From assembly GCF_000298315.2 (NCBI RefSeq), contig NZ_AEYE02000022.1, forward strand, positions 121,655 through 185,654: a stretch of DNA of 64,000 nt, given 5' to 3'. A model generated the notes under the pieces. The model saw nothing but the letters and a program-made list of their open reading frames with translations. It was not told where the DNA came from and searched no databases. Positions 33,937-42,832 of the stretch are shown here, one piece after another. Positions within the stretch are counted from its first letter, which is position 1, and each line of letters opens with the position of its first letter. The position numbers were made by a program, and so were the translations under genes. Origin of the DNA: Rhizobium grahamii CCGE 502 (GTDB lineage Bacteria; Pseudomonadota; Alphaproteobacteria; Rhizobiales; Rhizobiaceae).

Positions 33937-34601
33937 GCCGCAATCCTCCTGCAACCGCCGATGTCGGACGTTCAATAAATCATTCTCGATCTTTTGGAAT
34001 ACAGTGAAGACGTCGAACTGAGAATTGCCCCGCAGCTATCGAAATCCTGCCCTTTGTTGATGAAGAGCCAATGTCGAGGACGAGCGCAAGTCCGAGCGGA
34101 CCTTTAACAGCCATCTATCGGGAGGGCTGAACCTCCTGGGCCTGAGGCCATCGGCCTTGGCCGGTCTCATATGGACGGGTAGATTCCCTTGCAATAGCTC
34201 ACCGTTCGCATAATTTTGAGTTATAGAGGAGGTGCTTATAACTCATGTCCTGAAATTGGCGACCGCGCCGCCTGGACGAGCTTGCAAACAGTTCTAAAGG
34301 CAGTAGTGTTCATCAGAGATGCACTGGTTATCAATGATTGCGAGGTCGAATGTTTCCCCTCGTATCCGTACTATATTTCTAGCCAATCGTTGTGTAGCGC
34401 AAACTGACTGGCGAAAATACTCTTGCAAACGCGCGGGCCAATGCGTTTTCTGATGACCGTTGGCGAGATCTTCGGTCTCGACAGTCTAGCTGCTGCGTCG
34501 CCATCGGCCGGAGGCCCGGCGTTTTAAAGGTGCTAACTGGAACGATTAGGCCGTTTGACGATTTCTCCCCTGCACTTAATTTGCCAAGAAGGAGAAAAAT
34601 C
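33937..34601. other. Gene-free stretch between IclR gene and DUF892 gene
   Basis: No open frame here has a recognisable family or a good start site. The IclR promoter should sit at the left end, and the DUF892 promoter at the right. A 63-codon frame at 34216-34407 is not supported. Confidence 0.6.
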
Positions 34602-35096
34602 ATGAAATCGCTGGCTGAAATCTTCGAGCATACGCTGCAGGATGTCTATTTCGCTGAAAACGCCATCACAAAGGCGCTACCAAAGGTCGCCAAGGCAGCG
34701 AAAAGCCCGGAGCTGAAAAAGGCGGCTGAGGACCACCTGTCGGAAACTAAAGACCAAATTAAAAAGCTGGAGCAGGTCTTCAAGTCGATCGGCAAAACGG
34801 CATCTGGCGAAAAATGCGACGCCATTGAAGGGCTTATCAAGGAGGCAGATGGTTTGATGAAAGAGGCTGAAGGGACTGCGTTGGACGTAGGCCTGCTTGC
34901 CGCTTGCCAAGCTGTCGAGCACTATGAGATCGCCCGCTATGGCTCGTTGCGGGAGTGGGCCAAGGACCTCGGCCATGATGAGGCGCACAAGCTCCTGAGC
35001 GAGATCCTCGACCAGGAGAAAGCGACAAACAACAAACTCACCAACCTGGCTGTAACGTCGGTTAATAAAACCATGGCCCGTTCAAAGGCGGCATGA
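34602..35096 (+). CDS. DUF892 ferritin-like protein (YciE/YciF-like)
   Basis: This 164-residue helical protein starts at 34602 behind AAGAAGGAG. It shows the family pattern: SLAEIFEHTLQDVYFAENAITKALPKVAKAA at residues 3-33, HLSETKDQIKKLEQVF near 45-60, and AVEHYEIARYGSLREWAKDLG near 108-128, where acidic and His residues could bind two metal ions as in ferritins. DUF892 genes are usually stress-induced. It stands alone, with its own terminator just after it. Confidence 0.9.
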   Translation: MKSLAEIFEHTLQDVYFAENAITKALPKVAKAAKSPELKKAAEDHLSETKDQIKKLEQVFKSIGKTASGEKCDAIEGLIKEADGLMKEAEGTALDVGLLAACQAVEHYEIARYGSLREWAKDLGHDEAHKLLSEILDQEKATNNKLTNLAVTSVNKTMARSKAA

Positions 35097-35103
35097 CGAA
35101 ACG

Positions 35104-35135
35104 AGGGCGGCCCTGACCGCCCTTGTTCATTTTAC
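35104..35135 (+). terminator. Rho-independent terminator after DUF892 gene
   Basis: A perfect 7-bp stem AGGGCGG/CCGCCCT (35104-35110 with 35117-35123) with a six-base loop is followed by TTGTTCATTTT. The stem starts 7 bases after the stop codon. Confidence 0.85.
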
Positions 35136-35375
35136 ATCTCGTCTTACTGGCACCGGGTAACTTGCCCCCGTGCCTGTGACTGGCGTCGGGTTATTCCCCC
35201 TGATTGACTTGAATATTGCTCGATGACGCTTATATCTAGCTTATCGAAATTTGCTTTTTGAGCTTTGCTTTGCGTTTTACCGCAGCTGGCGAACCTTTTC
35301 TTTCAGACATCGATCATTGACTGCCGACGGCTCGCGTTGGGCAGCGACTAATCGCGCGATTGAAAGGTAATCGTC

Positions 35376-35585
35376 ATGGCCACTGGTATTGTAAAATTCT
35401 TCAATGCGACAAAAGGCTTCGGATTCATCCAGCCAACGGATGGCTCGAAAGACGTCTTCGTTCACATAACAGCGATTGAACGCTCGGGGATGAGCTTCCT
35501 GTCGGAAGGTCAGAAACTGAGCTTCGACGTTGTAGAAGATGGACGTTCGGGCAAGAGCTCGGCTGAAAATCTCCAGGTTGCGTAA
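35376..35585 (+). CDS. Cold-shock protein (CspA family)
   Basis: This 69-residue protein has both RNA-binding motifs: KGFGFIQP at about residues 13-20 (RNP1) and VFVHI at 27-31 (RNP2), with the usual start [12 protein letters not shown]. Such proteins bind single-stranded nucleic acid and act as RNA chaperones. The leader upstream is over 250 bases long after the previous gene, as is common in csp genes. An inverted repeat lies right after its stop (35587-35594 with 35638-35645). Confidence 0.95.
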   Translation: MATGIVKFFNATKGFGFIQPTDGSKDVFVHITAIERSGMSFLSEGQKLSFDVVEDGRSGKSSAENLQVA

Positions 35586-35683
35586 TCGGACCTCGGTCTT
35601 TGACCACGGATGTACTGGCATTGACCGAATTGTCTCAGAGGTCCGGGGCGAACCCAGACCTTTTATTTTCAGGAGCAATTTAA

Positions 35684-35854
35684 ATGAAGAAGACGAATGC
35701 TGAACAGCAAATCCAGCGGGCAATACGCCAGGTGAAGAACACCAGCGGCGGCGGCCATCTTGGCGGCACAAACTTTGGACAGGCGTACGATGCCAAGACA
35801 TCGTCTGCGAAAGGTAAAGCAGATAGCAGTCGCCGAAGCACCCGAAAGTCTTGA
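35684..35854 (+). CDS. Small basic protein downstream of csp gene
   Basis: This 56-residue ORF is too short for most trackers. It begins MKKTNAEQQIQRAIRQVKNT after CAGGAGCAATTTAA, has a glycine-rich centre (SGGGHLGGTNFGQAYDAK) and a basic end. I do not recognise a family. It follows the csp gene after 98 bases that contain an inverted repeat, so it may be co-transcribed and attenuated. It is a reasonable small protein, but could be a leader ORF. Confidence 0.5.
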   Translation: MKKTNAEQQIQRAIRQVKNTSGGGHLGGTNFGQAYDAKTSSAKGKADSSRRSTRKS

Positions 35855-36062
35855 TCCTCAGCTTGACCTCTTCAGTCATCTCTTGTCCGGAGCAATGGTG
35901 GGGACCGATAGTCCTTACCAAAGGCTCGTGAGGAGGCGCGGCGTTTTTTTACACTGTGCCAGTAAGGCCTTTGTCGGAGACACGGTGTGGCGTTGTCTAT
36001 TCCGCCCGCCGGTCCTGACTAACGCTTTGCGATCAAATGCAAATACCCCACGGAGGAAGAAA

Positions 36063-36275
36063 ATGACGGCCACCAGACCAGACTTCCTCAAGCCCGCTAA
36101 ACGGTCGGCCGATGCAAAGGTCGCTCAGACGAACGCAACTGCCAGGACTATTCTGGATGCCGAAGCTACTGCGCGGCACAAGAAAACCCGAGACCCGAGG
36201 GCACTCCGACTAGCCCAACCATCCTTGGCCCAGCCACCCGTCGAGACTCCAAGGAAGAAGAGCATTCGCAAGTAA
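36063..36275 (+). CDS. Small basic hypothetical protein
   Basis: This 70-residue ORF starts at 36063 behind CGGAGGAAGAAA. It begins MTATRPDFLKPAKRSADAKV and is rich in Lys, Arg and Ala throughout, with no membrane segment. The good ribosome site and the alanine/lysine helix (QTNATARTILDAEATARHKK) argue for a real gene. Its frame extends upstream without a better start. No family is recognised; it resembles small rhizobial proteins of unknown role. Confidence 0.55.
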   Translation: MTATRPDFLKPAKRSADAKVAQTNATARTILDAEATARHKKTRDPRALRLAQPSLAQPPVETPRKKSIRK

Positions 36276-36613
36276 AGTTTCATGGACGCAAGTCGACGGC
36301 AATGTGGTTACCGGATAAATTTAGACGGGGTGTGGAGCAAAACACTTAGACTTACGCCGTTAGCGTGCCTTGAGTCCCCGGGTTCGGCCCGCCGCGCCTC
36401 CTTAAATAGGGCCAGCCACGCCGCACCAACGCGCTGCTTTGTTCGTCGTCGTCGACCTCGTCTCCCGGACTTCGTTGATCTGGAGGGTGGGTTCGAGGTA
36501 TTTTAAGTACCGACCGCAGGTGAGCGATCGAGCGCTTCCACGATTCATGCGGATTTCGCGAACCGCCCATCTGAGGACGATGTCGAGCTATCAGCGATCA
36601 GCAACCCATCGAT
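36276..36613. other. Gene-free stretch before SDR remnant
   Basis: No supported gene, repeat or RNA is visible in these 340 bases. A 74-codon frame starting at 36282 has no ribosome site or family. Confidence 0.55.
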
Positions 36614-36784
36614 CTAAGTCAGTAGCATTCCCCCATCGACATGAAGCTCGATCCCATTGACAAAGCTTCCTGCATCGGAGGCGAGGAAGAGTGCGGCGCG
36701 CGCCAACTCTTCTGGCTGGCCGAGGCGCCCTGCAGGAATCAGCGAGGCCATGTGGTCTTCAAATGCCGGCCGCTGGGAATCCAA
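36614..36784 (-). pseudogene. SDR gene fragment, C-terminal end (remnant A)
   Basis: The minus strand from 36784 reads [22 protein letters not shown], then [15 protein letters not shown] and [16 protein letters not shown], ending at a TAG at 36614-36616. This is the last 56 residues of a classical SDR. No N-terminal part precedes it; instead the sequence turns into repeat R1 and the AraC gene. Its partner is remnant B at 51159-51301, 14.4 kb away on the same strand. Joined at the TTGGATTC core the two read through in the same frame. Confidence 0.8.
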
Positions 36785-36946
36785 GGTCCCCAGCCAAGCA
36801 TCTTTGAGCGATTTTTCAATCCAAATTGGCGACTATCTCCCGCACGGAAAAGTGGCGTCTTCTCAATAACTTGGACGATCTCGGCCGCAGATCCTTGGGC
36901 CATCTGTCCTGTTCGAAGGCGGCTCGGCAAATTGGCTGGGGACCCG
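36777..36946 (+). repeat. R repeat, copy 1 (left end of cassette 1)
   Basis: This stretch resembles 41395-41571. It starts at a core GAATCCAA (36777-36784) inside SDR remnant A and continues with AAATTGGC (36823-36830) and a block of 60 ungapped bases from 36822 at about 78% identity by eye, then CTGGGGACCCGC. The core region has a short dyad GGGA/TCCC. It precedes the cassette 1 AraC gene. I cannot give alignment statistics. Confidence 0.65.
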
Positions 36947-37050
36947 CAAGCAACCCGCTACAATACGTCCCACCGTAGCCAATGTCTCCTCTTGGCGCGA
37001 GGCGGAAGGCCGCATTCGGCCCGAAGCGGCCGTTGGAGGAAAGCGTCCCG

Positions 37051-37932
37051 TCACACGGCCTCGCCCCGAAGCCGGACGACATCCTTCGAGGGTGGTAGCC
37101 CGAACTGCCTTGCGTATTCCCGGCTGAACTGGTTCGGGCTTTCATAGCCAACGCCGAAGGCGACCGACGTCGCCGTTCCTTCTCCGGCCATCAAAAGCCT
37201 GCGCGCGTGCAGCAGGCGGACCTGTTTCTGGTATTGGATCGGGCTGAGCGCCGTGATTGCCTTGAAGTGTCGATGGAACGCTGAGACGCTCAGAGCCGCC
37301 ATCTCCGCGAGAGCCTCGACCCTCAGGGGCTTGGCAAAGTTTTCTCGAATCCATTGGATCGCAATGCCGATCCGCGACAGCGCTGCATCTGGCGCGGCAA
37401 TGTCCCGCAGCATCCAGCCCAGCGGGCCCTGCAGCACCCTGAAGAGGATCTCACGTTCGTAAGCAGGTGCAAGCACGGCGACTTCGTCCGGGCGCTCCAT
37501 CAGCCGGAGTATCCGCACCCAGGCGTCGAGGAATTCCTCGTTGACCGGCGCAACCGAGAAGCCCGAGCCGAACAGCTTGCTGCAGACCTGCACGGGCAGA
37601 TCGCTGATGAGGGCGGCGACAGTTGGCGGGTGGAGCGTCAGGCTTACCGCCAGGTAGGGTTCTCCCGACACCGAAGGGTGCACCGACCCCACCGCCGGAA
37701 GGTCGACCGACATGACGAAATACGTCGCCGGGTCGTAGGCGAATGTCCGTTCGCCGACCGTCATCGTCTTCGAGCCAGTCAGGATCAGGTTGATCATCGG
37801 CTCGTAGACGGCCGAAAGCCGATGCGCCGGGATCTCGCCCTGGACTATCGCAACGCGTGGAATTCCCGTTTCCGTGCGGCGGTTTTCCGCCGAAGAGGCC
37901 AGGTCACGCAGTTCCTGAAGTTGCTTTTCCAT
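37051..37932 (-). CDS. AraC-family regulator, cassette 1
   Basis: This 293-residue protein has an AraC_N-type ligand domain over about residues 10-170 (GIPRVAIVQGEIPAHRLSAVYEPMINLIL; GSKTMTVGERTFAYDPATYFVMS) and two HTH motifs at about 190-280 (LRVEALAEMAALSVSAFHRHFK; TATSVAFGVGYESPNQFSREYARQFG). It is divergent from the operon at 38069-41124, which it probably controls. Its start at 37932 gives the usual length. It is the first gene after repeat R1. Confidence 0.88.
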   Translation of the reverse strand: MEKQLQELRDLASSAENRRTETGIPRVAIVQGEIPAHRLSAVYEPMINLILTGSKTMTVGERTFAYDPATYFVMSVDLPAVGSVHPSVSGEPYLAVSLTLHPPTVAALISDLPVQVCSKLFGSGFSVAPVNEEFLDAWVRILRLMERPDEVAVLAPAYEREILFRVLQGPLGWMLRDIAAPDAALSRIGIAIQWIRENFAKPLRVEALAEMAALSVSAFHRHFKAITALSPIQYQKQVRLLHARRLLMAGEGTATSVAFGVGYESPNQFSREYARQFGLPPSKDVVRLRGEAV

Positions 37933-38068
37933 GGAGATGACCGTGACAGGTCAGGACCGCCTCCGCAACAGGGCAGCAGAAATAGGCAAGTTTCAGAGAG
38001 GAATAGGTGAGCGGGCGAGACGGCGCAGACCTAGCTTCAGGGCACAGCAAACAGGCAAGGAAACAGCC

Positions 38069-38813
38069 ATGAAGATCGTCATCGTCACCGGAGGAAGCCG
38101 GGGTCTTGGAGCCAGCACAGCCATCGAATGCGCCCGCAGAGGAATGGGCGTCGTCGTGACCTACAACAGCAACCCTGCCAAAGCGGACGATGTCGTGAAG
38201 ACGATCATGGAGATCGGCGGTCAGGCCGTTGCCCTAAAACTCGACGTCGGCGACATCGGCGCGTTTCCGGCGTTTCGTGACGCTGTTGCCTTGGGCCTGC
38301 AGTCCGTCTTCGGCCGGGGCGACTTCGACTATCTCGTCAACAATGCCGGATACGGCCTTTTCAATCCGATCGCGACCGTTACGGAAGAACAGTTCGATGG
38401 GCTGTTCAACGTCCATCTCAAGGGGCCGTTCTTCCTTACCCAGATCCTGCTGCCGCTGATGGGCGACGGCGGCCAGATCATCAACATTACCAGCGCGACC
38501 ACGCGCGTGGCGACTGCAGGCGTCGCGCCCTATGCCTCCTTCAAGGGTGGTCTGGAAAGTCCTGACCCGCTACATGGCCAAGGAGTTCGGCGAGCGGGGC
38601 ATCCGGGCGAACTCGATCGCGCCCGGCGCAATCCGCACCGAACTCGGCGGCGGCCTGAATGACGAGTTCGAGGCCATGCTTGCAGGCCCGACCGCGCTCG
38701 GCCGCGTTGGCGAGCCTGAAGAGATCGGCGGCGTCGTCGCTAGCCTTCTGTCCTGCGAGCACCGCTGGATCAACGCCCAGAACATTGAGGTCGCGGGCGG
38801 CTACATCATCTGA
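38069..38813 (+). pseudogene. SDR gene with single-base frameshift, cassette 1
   Basis: The first frame (start 38069) gives a good SDR: TGGSRGLGAS near residue 8, NNAGYGLF near 93 and the YASFK catalytic motif near 158. After TCTGGAAAGTCC (the A-run at 38556-38558) the frame changes. The second frame continues VLTRYMAKEFGERGIRANSIAPG to NIEVAGGYII at 38813. Removing one A restores one protein of about 247 residues. It is either a real frameshift or a sequence error. It is first in an operon with a VOC protein and a saccharopine-dehydrogenase-like protein. Confidence 0.8.
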
Positions 38814-38828
38814 ACGAAGGAGAGCGAT

Positions 38829-39224
38829 ATGCTCGATCATGTCTTCATTTCCGTCAGCGACATCGATCGCTCGATCGCCTTCTACGAGGCGGCGCTGGCC
38901 CGACTCGGCATCGTTCACGCCCACGACTACGAAGGCAAGAACGGCCCTCCCGGTCATCCGGATCTGAAGGGGTTCGGCGCGAACGGCCGGGTATTCTTCT
39001 GGCTCCGCGACGGCGTGGCCGAAGGCCGCGCGGCCCATGTCGGCTTCGTCGCCGATGGCACCTCCCAGGTCGACGCCGCTTTCGCCGCCGCCATGATGGC
39101 AGGCGCCTCGGAAATTCATCCGCCGGGAGCACAGCTCCACTACGACCCTCGTTATTACGCCGCCCAGGTTCGCGACCCGGACGGCTACAGCCTCGAATTC
39201 GTCTACAAGGAATGGCAGCACTGA
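38829..39224 (+). CDS. VOC-family (glyoxalase/bleomycin-resistance-like) protein
   Basis: This 131-residue protein starts LDHVFISVSDIDRSIAFYEAALARLGI, the first beta-alpha-beta module of the vicinal oxygen chelate fold, and ends YYAAQVRDPDGYSLEFVYK, the second, with His and Glu positions typical of metal ligands. VOC proteins act as lyases, dioxygenases or resistance proteins. It follows the SDR gene after 15 bases and precedes the next gene by one base. Substrate unknown. Confidence 0.85.
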   Translation: MLDHVFISVSDIDRSIAFYEAALARLGIVHAHDYEGKNGPPGHPDLKGFGANGRVFFWLRDGVAEGRAAHVGFVADGTSQVDAAFAAAMMAGASEIHPPGAQLHYDPRYYAAQVRDPDGYSLEFVYKEWQH

Positions 39225-39225
39225 C

Positions 39226-40209
39226 ATGACCAAACTGATGGTCTACGGCGCGACCGGCAATACCGGCCGCATGGCAGCGGAGCATGCGAAAGCGGCCGGT
39301 ACGCCCTTCGTTCTCGCCGGCCGGAACGAAGCGACCCTTTCGACGCTTTCTGCGGAACTCGGCGTCGAATACCGCGTCTTTGGTCTCGACGATGCTGCAG
39401 CGATCGATACCTCCCTAGTCAGCATCTCCGTCCTCCTGAACTGCGCCGGTCCGTTTATGCGCACGGCCGATGCCCTGATGACGGCGTCGATCCGCAACGG
39501 TGTGCACTATCTCGACACCGCCGCCGAACTCGACAGCTATCGTCTGGCCGAGACTTTGGACGACAGAGCGAAGGCTGCAGGTGTCATGCTCATGCCGGGC
39601 GGTGGTGGCAGCGTCGCCATGCTCGGTAGCCTCGCGGGACATGCGCTGTCGCGTGTGAACGACCCTCGCAAGATCAGGATCGCGCTGCATGTGGCGGGCG
39701 GGCTGTCACGCGGATCGGCGATCAGCGCCATGGAGAACGTCACCGTCGAGACCCTGGCGCGGGTGGACGGCGAGCTTGTCGCCATTGCCGCCGATGGCAT
39801 TCTCAAGTTCGATTTCGGCGAGGGCGCGGTCGACTGCTTCCCGGTGACGCTGCCCGATCTCATCACTATCTGGCGGGCGACGGGCGTTCCCGATGTCGAG
39901 ACCTTCGTGCATGTCACCGGCAATGGCTTCCCGCAGGGCGATCTTTCGACGCTCCCGGACGGGCCGAGTGAAGAGGAGAGGCTGGCGAACCGCTACCAGG
40001 CGTCCGTCGAAGTCACCGCCGCGGACGGCAAGGTCACCCGTTCCATCCTCGATACGGTCAACGGCTACACGTTCACGGCGATGGCGGCAGCCGCGGCTGG
40101 CCGGCGCGTCCTGGAGGGCGAAGTCCGTCCCGGTTTCCAGACGCCGTCGGCGCTGTTCGGAAACGGCTTCGCACAAACCGTCGCCGACACGACTATCATC
40201 GACGCCTGA
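39226..40209 (+). CDS. Saccharopine-dehydrogenase-like oxidoreductase
   Basis: This 327-residue protein has an N-terminal Rossmann motif (MVYGATGNTGRMAAEHA, residues 5-21), then NCAGPFMRTADALMTASI near 73-90, and a PGGGGSVAMLGSLAGHAL patch near 124-141. That is the pattern of the saccharopine dehydrogenase NADP-binding family, including trans-acting enoyl reductases. The C-terminal half is a beta sheet region with a conserved GEVRPGFQTPSALFG end. It sits in the cassette 1 operon; natural substrate unclear. Confidence 0.82.
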   Translation: MTKLMVYGATGNTGRMAAEHAKAAGTPFVLAGRNEATLSTLSAELGVEYRVFGLDDAAAIDTSLVSISVLLNCAGPFMRTADALMTASIRNGVHYLDTAAELDSYRLAETLDDRAKAAGVMLMPGGGGSVAMLGSLAGHALSRVNDPRKIRIALHVAGGLSRGSAISAMENVTVETLARVDGELVAIAADGILKFDFGEGAVDCFPVTLPDLITIWRATGVPDVETFVHVTGNGFPQGDLSTLPDGPSEEERLANRYQASVEVTAADGKVTRSILDTVNGYTFTAMAAAAAGRRVLEGEVRPGFQTPSALFGNGFAQTVADTTIIDA

Positions 40210-40222
40210 CGAAGCCGGCACT

Positions 40223-40549
40223 ATGCAGAAGCTCGTTGAATCCTTCATCGCGACCGCCAATGCCTTCGACGTGGAAGGGGCACTGTCCCTCTTCGCAACC
40301 GACGCCGTCATCGAAGACGTCTCGGTCGGCGACGCCTTCATTGGCCACACTGGTGTCCGCCAATACCTCGAGCGGTTCTTTGTCGGCTACAGCACCAGCA
40401 GCAAGCTGCTGTCTGTCGTGGAGGTGGACGACCTTCATTCTGACGTCCGGCTCGATTTCACCGGCGATTTCGGACACGAGATCGGCATCCTGAAGATCAC
40501 AATCAATTCCATCGGCCTGATCGAGCGCATCGACGCCGATCTCGAATAA
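40223..40549 (+). CDS. SnoaL-like (NTF2-fold) small protein 1
   Basis: This 108-residue protein starts at an ATG at 40223. The frame extends upstream but only as a shadow of the previous gene. It shows the NTF2/SnoaL pattern: VESFIATANAFDVEGALSLFATDAVIEDVS near residues 4-33 and GHTGVRQYLERFFVGY near 39-54, then antiparallel strands ending GLIERIDADLE. Such proteins act as cyclases, isomerases or ligand binders. It lies 13 bases after the saccharopine-dehydrogenase-like gene. Confidence 0.8.
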   Translation: MQKLVESFIATANAFDVEGALSLFATDAVIEDVSVGDAFIGHTGVRQYLERFFVGYSTSSKLLSVVEVDDLHSDVRLDFTGDFGHEIGILKITINSIGLIERIDADLE

Positions 40550-40653
40550 CAGACCCCAACAGTCCTATCGAACCAGAAATATCGGCGGCCAGCGCGCCGA
40601 TGCCGGGGACGGTCTGCATTCCGCAGGCCTCCGGAACGACAAGGAGCACGTTC

Positions 40654-41124
40654 ATGACCACATCGGAATCGCTTGCACAGGACGCCGTGGACCGGCTCGC
40701 CGTCGTCGAGGCTCTCTATCGCTTCGCGGCCGGCATCGATCTTCGCGACAACAATCTCCTCACCTCATCGTTGGCGGAGAATGCTGTCTCTGACTTCCGA
40801 CCGGCTGCTGCCAAGGCCGGCTTCGAGTATCCAGTCATCGAGGGCCGAGATGTCATAGTCTCGGCGCTGACAGCATCACTCTCCACCTTGGACACCACGC
40901 ATTCCGTCAGCAATCCGCGGGTAACGATCGATGGCGACACTGCACGTATGGATGTTCTGGTCGAGGCGCAGCACGTTCCCCGCAGCGATCCCTCGCGTTA
41001 CTACCTGATGAAGAACCGCTACGACGTCGAGCTGAAGAGGAGCGGCGACATCTGGGTCATTACCCGCAACACGGTCGACAATATCTGGCGCTCCGGTGAC
41101 ATCGTAGTTCTTTCCGGAATCTAG
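40654..41124 (+). CDS. SnoaL-like protein 2
   Basis: This 156-residue protein starts at an ATG at 40654 behind AAGGAG. It has the SnoaL-4-like pattern DRLAVVEALYRFAAGIDLRDNNLLTSSLAE near residues 11-40 and GRDVIVSALTASLSTLDTTHSVSNPRVTIDGD near 67-98, with the conserved His of the family at the HSV. The end strand ITRNTVDNIWRSGD matches too. It ends the cassette 1 operon, 134 bases before repeat S1. Confidence 0.82.
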   Translation: MTTSESLAQDAVDRLAVVEALYRFAAGIDLRDNNLLTSSLAENAVSDFRPAAAKAGFEYPVIEGRDVIVSALTASLSTLDTTHSVSNPRVTIDGDTARMDVLVEAQHVPRSDPSRYYLMKNRYDVELKRSGDIWVITRNTVDNIWRSGDIVVLSGI

Positions 41125-41257
41125 CCTCTATTTTGTGTACTCAAGGAGGGCGGCGACGAGACATTGTCTCCGCCTTAGTAGCTTATGGCGGCGGGTAGCG
41201 CGATGTCTGCTTTGGCGCAAAGCGGCCATCCCCGGCGATGCAACCTTCTTCGCGAAA

Positions 41258-41394
41258 GCGGAAATTATTGCCGCTCTCGCGCCCCGTTGACTGATGCCCA
41301 AAGCCAGGGCACAAAGGTGGCATCCACGGTCGCTCGCGGCAGGAAAAAATAAGGAAATCAAGGCATATTTCGCTAAGTCGTTGAAATTATGTGA
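41258..41394 (+). repeat. S repeat, copy 1 (right end of cassette 1)
   Basis: This 137-base stretch matches 51023-51158 in the same orientation. Bases 41287-41338 are identical to 51052-51103 over 52 positions; the rest is diverged (GCGGAAATTATTGCCGCT at the start, TTGAAAT.A.GTGAGAA at the end). It lies downstream of the cassette 1 operon and right before the core that starts repeat R2. Confidence 0.8.
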
Positions 41395-41571
41395 GAAACC
41401 AGGTTCTCCAGGCAAGCCGTTTTAATCCTACTTTTCGCTGCAAATTGGCAACCTCCTCCCCCACGAAAAAGCGACGTCTTCCCAAAGGCTTGCACGATCT
41501 ATGTTCCAAATTTTTCGGCAATCGGCCGGGCCCGAAGACGGCTAGGGGAATTAGCTGGGGACCCGCGGGCA
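41395..41571 (+). repeat. R repeat, copy 2 with junction core (cassette 1/cassette 2)
   Basis: It begins with the core GAAACCAG (41395-41402), part of a short dyad GAGAA/TTCTC, and continues CAAATTGGC at 41441 and CTGGGGACCCGC near 41556, matching R copy 1. So S1, core and R2 form one contiguous unit between the two cassettes. The unit lies directly before the cassette 2 AraC gene. Confidence 0.65.
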
Positions 41572-41664
41572 ATGACCGCAACGGGGCCGAGACCGAAATG
41601 GCAATTTTCAGGCGTCGACGACGCATAAGCGGACGAGAGCTCGAAAACCATCCTTTTGCGCTCG

Positions 41665-42588
41665 TCACACACGCATATTGTCTGTCACCGTCTGAGGTAA
41701 TGGAAAGGTTCTGCGGTTGGTGGACAATTTCCGATATCGTGAGGGTGTTAAGTTGTGGTGGCGGAGAAAGACGCGGTTGAAATTTGACAGATTGCGATAG
41801 CCGACCTCGAAGCAGATGTCCGTGATCGGCATAGAGGTATCGGTCAATAGCTGGCCCGCCTTCCAGATACGAAGCTTGTTGACGTGGTCGGTGAAGCTGT
41901 GACCGCTGTTTTTCTTGAAGAATCGCGAGAAAGCACTGTCGCTCATGCCGACCATGCGAGCCATGTCCGGCAACCTTATGTCCTCCGACAGATTGGCAAA
42001 GATATAAGCGAAGACCTGTTGCAGGGCCTCGAGCGACCCATAGCTCAGGTCCGGCACATAAGCCTCTGAAGACAGCGTATCGTACTCGTCCGTATCGCGC
42101 AGCAGCGAGAGCAATGACAGGAAGGTCGAAAGCCGCACCGAGCCGGTCTGGAACTCCATGCCGAGTATCAGCGCCTCCGCCTGTTCCCGCGCCCGGCCCT
42201 TGAAGGAGAGCCCCCGTTGCGCCCGGGCGAGAAAGTCTCGCAGCCCCGCGAGTTCCGGCAGGAAAGCCGAAGCTTGCTCCAACTTGGCAGGTAAAAACTG
42301 GATAACAATGTCGCGTCCCGGGATGCGCTCGTCCGGTCCGAGCGGTGTCACCCAGTCGTGCGGCAGGTTGCTGCCGATGACGGAAATATGGCCTGGCGTA
42401 AACGCACCGACATGATCGCCTGCGAGCAGGACGCCACTGGCATTGGGAATGTAATGGATCTCTACTTCCGGGTGGAAATTCCAGACGTTGCGTTCCCAGG
42501 GGTAGTCGTCGCGGCGCCACAGGAAGGACTCGTCGGCACCGGTCAACACATATTCAAATCTCGCGACCGTCGGCGAAATAACTGACAT
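41665..42588 (-). CDS. AraC-family regulator, cassette 2
   Basis: This 307-residue protein starts at 42588 with GGAAGGG upstream. The N-terminal half is a cupin-like sensor (NVWNFHPEVEIHYIPNASGVLLAGDHVGAFTPGHI near residues 34-68), as in sugar-responsive AraC proteins. The C-terminal HTH pair is LPDMARMVGMSDSAFSRFFKKNSGHSF then ITDICFEVGYRNLSNFNRVFLRHH. It is divergent from the polyol ABC operon and probably activates it when the polyol is present. Confidence 0.88.
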   Translation of the reverse strand: MSVISPTVARFEYVLTGADESFLWRRDDYPWERNVWNFHPEVEIHYIPNASGVLLAGDHVGAFTPGHISVIGSNLPHDWVTPLGPDERIPGRDIVIQFLPAKLEQASAFLPELAGLRDFLARAQRGLSFKGRAREQAEALILGMEFQTGSVRLSTFLSLLSLLRDTDEYDTLSSEAYVPDLSYGSLEALQQVFAYIFANLSEDIRLPDMARMVGMSDSAFSRFFKKNSGHSFTDHVNKLRIWKAGQLLTDTSMPITDICFEVGYRNLSNFNRVFLRHHNLTPSRYRKLSTNRRTFPLPQTVTDNMRV

Positions 42589-42832
42589 TTGCAGAAACCC
42601 TTCCGTTCTTCCCAAGCATGTTCGTTGCGTGGCAATCAATATTAGATTGTGCAACGCACACAAGATTTCATGGATATTTTCGGCATTTCGCGCATGAGAG
42701 TATCAGTATCGCGCAACGACCGCGCTTGTGTCCACCCCTTCTTTCCTCAACTATTGAGGTCTGTTGAGCGTGTCGGAGGAGAGTTTAACACGCACAACCG
42801 GACCGATTTTGCGATCCAAATGGAGGAGAACC

